From: Bisporella sp. PMI_857
Taxonomy: Eukaryota; Ascomycota; Leotiomycetes; Helotiales; Helotiaceae
DNA length: 12,587 nt
Assembly (NCBI GenBank): GCA_021307315.1
Contig: JAJSPD010000258.1
Coordinates: forward strand, 1 to 12,587
Direction: 5' to 3'
Both the position numbers and the translations under genes were made by a program. Positions 8,640-12,587 of the stretch are shown here, piece by piece. The notes under the pieces were generated by a model. That model was not told where the DNA came from and searched no databases. It saw only the letters and a list, made by a program, of their open reading frames with translations. The stretch's first letter is position 1; every line of letters starts with the position of its first letter.

Positions 8640-9168
8640 CTTTTATTTAACATATTCGTAATAAAGCATGTACTTAGCTTTTACTGTTTTTTTACTGCTG
8701 TTTTTTGTTTTTTTACTTTTATTTAACTTTAACGTTTTTTTTCGAGCAAAAAAACGCTTTTTTTTTATTAGTTTAATAAACAGCAGTACTTTTCGAAACA
8801 ACACGTTCGAAAAACTTTGTTAGTTTATTTACGAGTATAAACTTTGTAAACACGTACGTTATTTGTATTCGTTTTTTTTCGAACAAGTTACGAATATAAT
8901 AATAGTAAATATTAATATATTTCGAACGTTTGTACAAATAAAAGTTTTTAACTAAAACTAGCGCTTTTTAGTTGTTTTCGCGGATTTTTACAGTTCGTAA
9001 TAGTTTTTTAATATATTTCTCGAACTTTATATTGCGAAAAATTTGTATTAACTATTAACTTGTTTTTACACATATAATTATTGCGACGTATTTCGATTTT
9101 GTGCTAAATGCAGCTACCGAAGTTTGTTTTATGCTTTTCTAAAAAACAAGTTTTTCGTAAAGTATAGT

Positions 9169-9368
9169 TGTCACGGCACGTAGGATAGGAGCAACGGCTC
9201 AAAGTAATACGGTAAGAATCGAGAATAATAGAACTACAGAACTATGGAAGTGAAAGGGAAGCCTATATACAGGAGTTCGGATCACGTGACGTGCTACGCG
9301 AGTGTCCCCACGGGTGCCTTACAGGCGTCAGGCCTTATAGAAGCCGTAGGCGCGCCAGCGCCGCGACA
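9169..9368. mobile_element. Solo LTR of a retrotransposon, inserted in element A
   Basis: A segment of exactly 200 bp starts TGTCACGGC and ends GCCGCGACA (8 of 9 inverted, TG..CA ends). It is flanked by the perfect 5-bp duplication ATAGT at 9164-9168 and 9369-9373. Element B runs straight through the corresponding place (about 12253-12265) without it, giving an empty site. It holds TATATA at 9264-9269 and the 8-bp palindrome TCACGTGA at 9282-9289. By hand count it is 106/200 G+C against 25-33% around it, so it shows no RIP. Five-base duplications fit Copia or Gypsy; shortness slightly favours Copia. No internal retrotransposon sequence remains, as expected after recombination between two LTRs. 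Confidence 0.85.
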
Positions 9369-9784
9369 ATAGTAATATTTTTTAAAATTTTTTGCAGTTC
9401 GTTTTGTTTTTTGTTTAGTCGGCATTTAAGTAAAATACTAAATTACAGTTTTTTTCAAGTTTGTAGCGCATTTTTTATACTACTGTAGTTCGTAAGTATT
9501 GTATAAGTTTTTTAAGTGCATCGCTATAATAATTTGCAAAGTTTTTTATAAACTAGCTAAACTTTCCGAAATTAAAAGTTTTGTTTAAACGAGTATAAAC
9601 TATACTGTATATTAAACTATTTATAATTCGTTAATATTCGTTAGCGTCGATTCGCTAAGTGTTAAATTTTGCAAATTGTAAATTGTTGTAGTTTTCGATT
9701 AAAGTAAACTTTTTTTTGTAAATACTGTATGTAAACTCGTAACGATTTAAAACGGTGTTTAAATACTGTTTTTAATCGATTTAC

Positions 9785-9980
9785 TGTTGAGAATTGGTAG
9801 TGTAGCCCACCCGTAAAGCATGGCTATACTTTATGTAATAGCTTAGTTATTAGTAAAAAGTAAAACTTTTTTATTAAGCGACTTTTAAATAGTTCTACAA
9901 TTAAGTCAATTTTTTTTTTGAACTACTGCACTTAAACAAACTTTGCGTACAGCACAACTTTTACTAATATTTATTTAACA
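9785..9980 (-). repeat. Right terminal inverted repeat of element A
   Basis: This is the inverse of 8439-8639, with 196 bp left after small deletions. Read outward-in it starts TGTTAAATAAATATT and ends near CAATTCTCAACA. Its outer part is the more AT-converted arm, but at its inner end it keeps GGGTGGGCTACAC where the left arm has AATAGGCTACAC, so conversion is patchy. Confidence 0.75.
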
Positions 9981-11542
9981 AATTATAAGTCGGCTTTATA
10001 CTGTAAATATACAAAAAAAGCTAAAAAAAAAAGCTAATCGAAAATAAAGTAAACTGTTAAAAACGACTATTTGCAATTTAACGGATTTATTACGACAGTA
10101 AAAGCTATACAAAAAGCAACAAACAGCTAATAACACAAAAACAACGAACCGCTAAAAGCAACAAACTGCTAATAAAACAGCAACGGACTGTTAGTCGAAT
10201 TTACAAAATACAAATTGCTATTTTAATTATATTAACAAAATTTTAATCGAAAGTTATTGTACAACAGCTTTTACATTTTATTTACAAACAAAAACTATTA
10301 TACGACAGTTTTTTACTTTTTATTTCGAACTTTACTAAACGTATTTAATAAAAAGCTAAATGCAATTCGATATAAATTATATTAGCAAAACAAAACAATT
10401 TGTAAAAACATTTAGTCAAAAAATATAGTAAAAATAGTTTAAGTTATTCGAACTATACATAATTAAAAAAAAAAAAATTCGTTTTAAAAAAAACAGTAGC
10501 AAAATACGTATAAATTACTTTTATATTTAAAACAAACAAAACGTCGAACGAGTTATAAAATATTAAAAAAAAAAAAAGTACAAAATAACATTTGCGAAAG
10601 TATTTTATATACTAACAATTTGGTAAATTTTACTGACAATAAATATATAAAAAAATTCGAGTTTGTAAAAAAGAAATAAACAAACTTGCAGTTTAAATAC
10701 TTTAAGTTTTAACTGTAAATTCGCTGTAAAAATCTAAATAAATTACAACGTTCAAAATAAAACTAAACGCAAGTATTTAAAGCTTTTAAATTAAGTTTAA
10801 AAAACTACAACGTCGTATTACAAATACCGAGTTTATTTTAGTTACAACTTTTAATAAAAACGACTGTTCGAATATTTTTTGCAAAATTATTTTTAAATTA
10901 CGCAGTAATTCGCGCAACGCTAAATATTTAACTAAACTTAACTGTTCAAAACAAATTGTTTATTTTGCAAATTTAAAAAAACTAGTTTAAAACAAATTAA
11001 ATTAAAACTGCAGCAATCGCAATTTAGCAGTTTGTAAACTACAAAATATATTTTAAAACTCGAAATACAAACTTTAAAACCGAAAAACTAAAATACTAAT
11101 ATAACAAAAACTGTAATTACTAGTTTAATAATTGCAAATAAAAAAAATTGCTAAAACTATAGTTTGTAAAAACGACAAGTTTAACGCCGACATTATAATT
11201 AATAAAATACTTAAAAATCAAAATACAACGTATAAAAAAAATTACAAAACTAAATTAAACTTAAAAACGTTATTATTAAACTTTAAATTTAAAAAAGTTT
11301 ATTTACACTCGAACAATAATAAAACGGCCGCGATTTTTTTAAAAGCGTTTATAAAATTTTTTATTTTTAATAAATTTTAAATTTTAAACTTTTTTTTATA
11401 TAACTAACTAATTTTACTTTTTTAAACGTTTAGTAATTAAAATACTGAAACGCAAAATAAAAATTAAAAAAAAACAGTTAAATTTAATTACATAATATAA
11501 TTAAACTACAAATAAAAAACAAAAAAAAAAAATTATTGTTAA
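9981..11542. other. AT-rich, RIP-like interval between the two elements
   Basis: About 1.56 kb with near 22% GC on the line I counted, A-rich on the plus strand with poly-A tracts (for example near 10465 and 10565), unlike the T-rich interiors of elements A and B. There is a 42-bp tandem duplication at 10112-10192. A lysine- and asparagine-rich 82-codon frame (11132-11380) starts at TTG and looks like a product of base composition. I cannot identify what this DNA was before mutation. Confidence 0.5.
10112..10192 (+). repeat. Two-copy 42-bp tandem duplication
   Basis: Units start AAAAGCAACAAAC at 10112 and again at 10154. Both continue with GCTAATAA and a CAACG segment, differing at a few positions. 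The second unit is slightly shorter. Confidence 0.55.
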
Positions 11543-12587
11543 TGTTAAATAGGTATTAGTAGAAGCTTTGCTGTACGCAAGGTCTGCCTAAGTGCATGGT
11601 CAGGGAGGATAAATTGACTTGATTATTAAACTATTTGAAGTCGCTCAGTAAAAAAGGTTTTACTTTTTTACTAATAACTAAGCTATTACATAAGGTATAG
11701 CCTATGCTTTACGGGTGGGCTACACTATTAATTTTAACACTTTTATTTAGCACATTTGTAATAAAGCATGTACTTAGCTTTTTACTGTTTTTTACTGCTG
11801 TTTTTTGTTTTTTTACTTTTATTAACTTTAACGTTTTTTTTCCGAGCAAAAAACCGCTTTTTTTTTTACTAGCTTTAATAAGCGGCAGTATTTTTCGAAA
11901 GCAACACGTTGAAAACTTTGTTAGTCCGTTTCGAACATAAACTTTGTAAGCACGTACGTTATTTGTATTCGTTTTTTTCGAATAAGTTACAATATAATAA
12001 TATAATATTAATATGTTTCGAATGTTCGTGCAAATAAAAGTTCTTAACTAAAACTAACGCTTTTTAGTTTTTTTGCAGATTTTTATAGTTCGTAATAATT
12101 CTTTAATATACTTTTCGAATTTATATCGCGAAAAATCTGTGCTAGCTATTAACTTTTTTTGTTATATATAGCTATTGCGACGTACTTCGATTTTATGCTA
12201 AATACAGTTACCGAAGTTTGCTTATGCTTTTCTAGAAAACAGGCTTTTCGTAAAGTATAGCAACATTTTTTAAAGTGCTTTTGCAGTTCGTTTTTTTTTG
12301 TCTATCGGCATTTAAGTAAAGTATTAAGCTACAGTTTTTTCGAGTCCGTAACGCACTTTTTGTGTTACTGTAGTTCGTAATATCGTATAAGTTTTTAAGT
12401 GCATTGTTATAGTAACTTGCAAAGTTTTTATAAAACTAGCTAAGCTTTTCCGAGACTAAAAGCTTTGTTTAAACGAGTAAACTATACTGTATTAAACTAC
12501 TTATAATCGTTAGTATTCGTTAACGTCGATTCGCTAGTTGTTAAATTTTGAACTGTAAATTGTTGTAGTTTTTCGATTAAAGTAAAC
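11543..12587. mobile_element. Element B: second copy of element A, cut by window end
   Basis: From TGTTAAATAGG at 11543 this copy follows element A in the same orientation, through the left inverted arm, the GCATGTACTTAGC segment and the T-rich interior, to GATTAAAGTAAAC at the window end (matching 9709 in A). The start offset between copies is 3104 bases and the end offset 2878. The difference is almost all the 205-bp solo-LTR insertion in A. Its right inverted arm should lie about 75-270 bases past the window. It has no coding frame of its own; a short hydrophobic frame (11704-11940) sits in the arm and interior and is an artefact. Confidence 0.75.

Larger units (their letters stand above)
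8439..9980. mobile_element. Element A: RIP-altered transposon with 200-bp inverted ends
   Basis: The sequence beginning TGTTAAATAGG at 8439 is matched by its inverse ending TTTAACA at 9980. The two inverted arms (8439-8639 and 9785-9980) align over almost all their length, through GCTGTACGC and CTAATAACTAAGCTA to GGCTACACTA. Without the 205-bp LTR insertion and its duplication the element is about 1.34 kb. The interior is about 25-33% GC on the lines I counted and has no transposase frame, so it is either non-autonomous or mutated beyond recognition. Long inverted ends recall Mutator-like or large MITE elements, but I find no target duplication (left flank ATGCTAGT, right flank AATTATAA), so the class stays open. 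A second copy starts at 11543. Confidence 0.7.

Noticed and set aside
9291..9488. 65-codon frame across the solo LTR edge
   Set aside because: It starts in the LTR and runs into T-rich RIP-like DNA, giving a Phe-rich string; not a gene.
10112..10192. CRISPR-like or satellite array
   Set aside because: Only two adjoining 42-bp units without spacers; a simple tandem duplication in a eukaryotic genome.
11132..11380. 82-codon Lys/Asn-rich frame
   Set aside because: Starts at TTG in A-rich DNA; its composition is what AT-rich sequence produces and no domain is visible.

Overview
The window reads as nuclear DNA of a filamentous ascomycete (Pezizomycotina). Introns are 50-57 bp with GT..AG ends, secreted proteins have signal peptides and Kex2-type dibasic sites, a laccase carries the ascomycete C-terminal DSG-x plug, there is a Fot1/pogo-type transposon relic, and the last third is AT-rich DNA that looks altered by repeat-induced point mutation (RIP). 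I cannot name the species; a leotiomycete-like plant-associated fungus is only a guess.

Layout. (1) 1-758, minus: the 5' part of a secreted, cysteine-patterned protein with PAN/apple-like repeats; it runs off the left edge. Its promoter lies at about 760-960. (2) 960-1470: no gene, but a 95-bp fold-back at 1203-1297. (3) 1473-3154, plus: a decayed Fot1/pogo transposase with frameshifts and stops. Its third catalytic Asp is replaced by Gly, and a 249-bp MITE-like insertion splits it at 1920-2168. (4) 3155-3498: an LTR-like GC-rich segment with four CCTAGG sites. (5) 3868-5646, minus: an intact three-exon laccase of 558 residues with all four copper motifs, and a TATA box at 5831-5837. (6) 5840-6874: a non-coding interval between two divergent genes. 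(7) 6875-7548, plus: an intact three-exon gene for a 186-residue secreted protein with no cysteine and no family I recognise. (8) 7549-8438: no gene; a cluster of short direct and inverted repeats at 8071-8430. (9) 8439-12587: AT-rich repeats. Element A (8439-9980) has inverted terminal repeats of about 200 bp. A second copy in the same orientation, element B, starts at 11543 and is cut by the window end. Element A carries a 200-bp solo LTR (9169-9368) with exact 5-bp target duplications and roughly 53% GC. Element B has the matching unoccupied site.

The three genes form a small island of secreted proteins between transposon debris and a RIP-altered block. There is no operon or shared pathway to infer. 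The laccase and the small secreted protein are divergent about 1.2 kb apart, so co-regulation is possible but not shown. The most informative structure is the repeat block: an inverted-repeat element that was RIP-mutated and later hit by a retrotransposon that recombined to a solo LTR.
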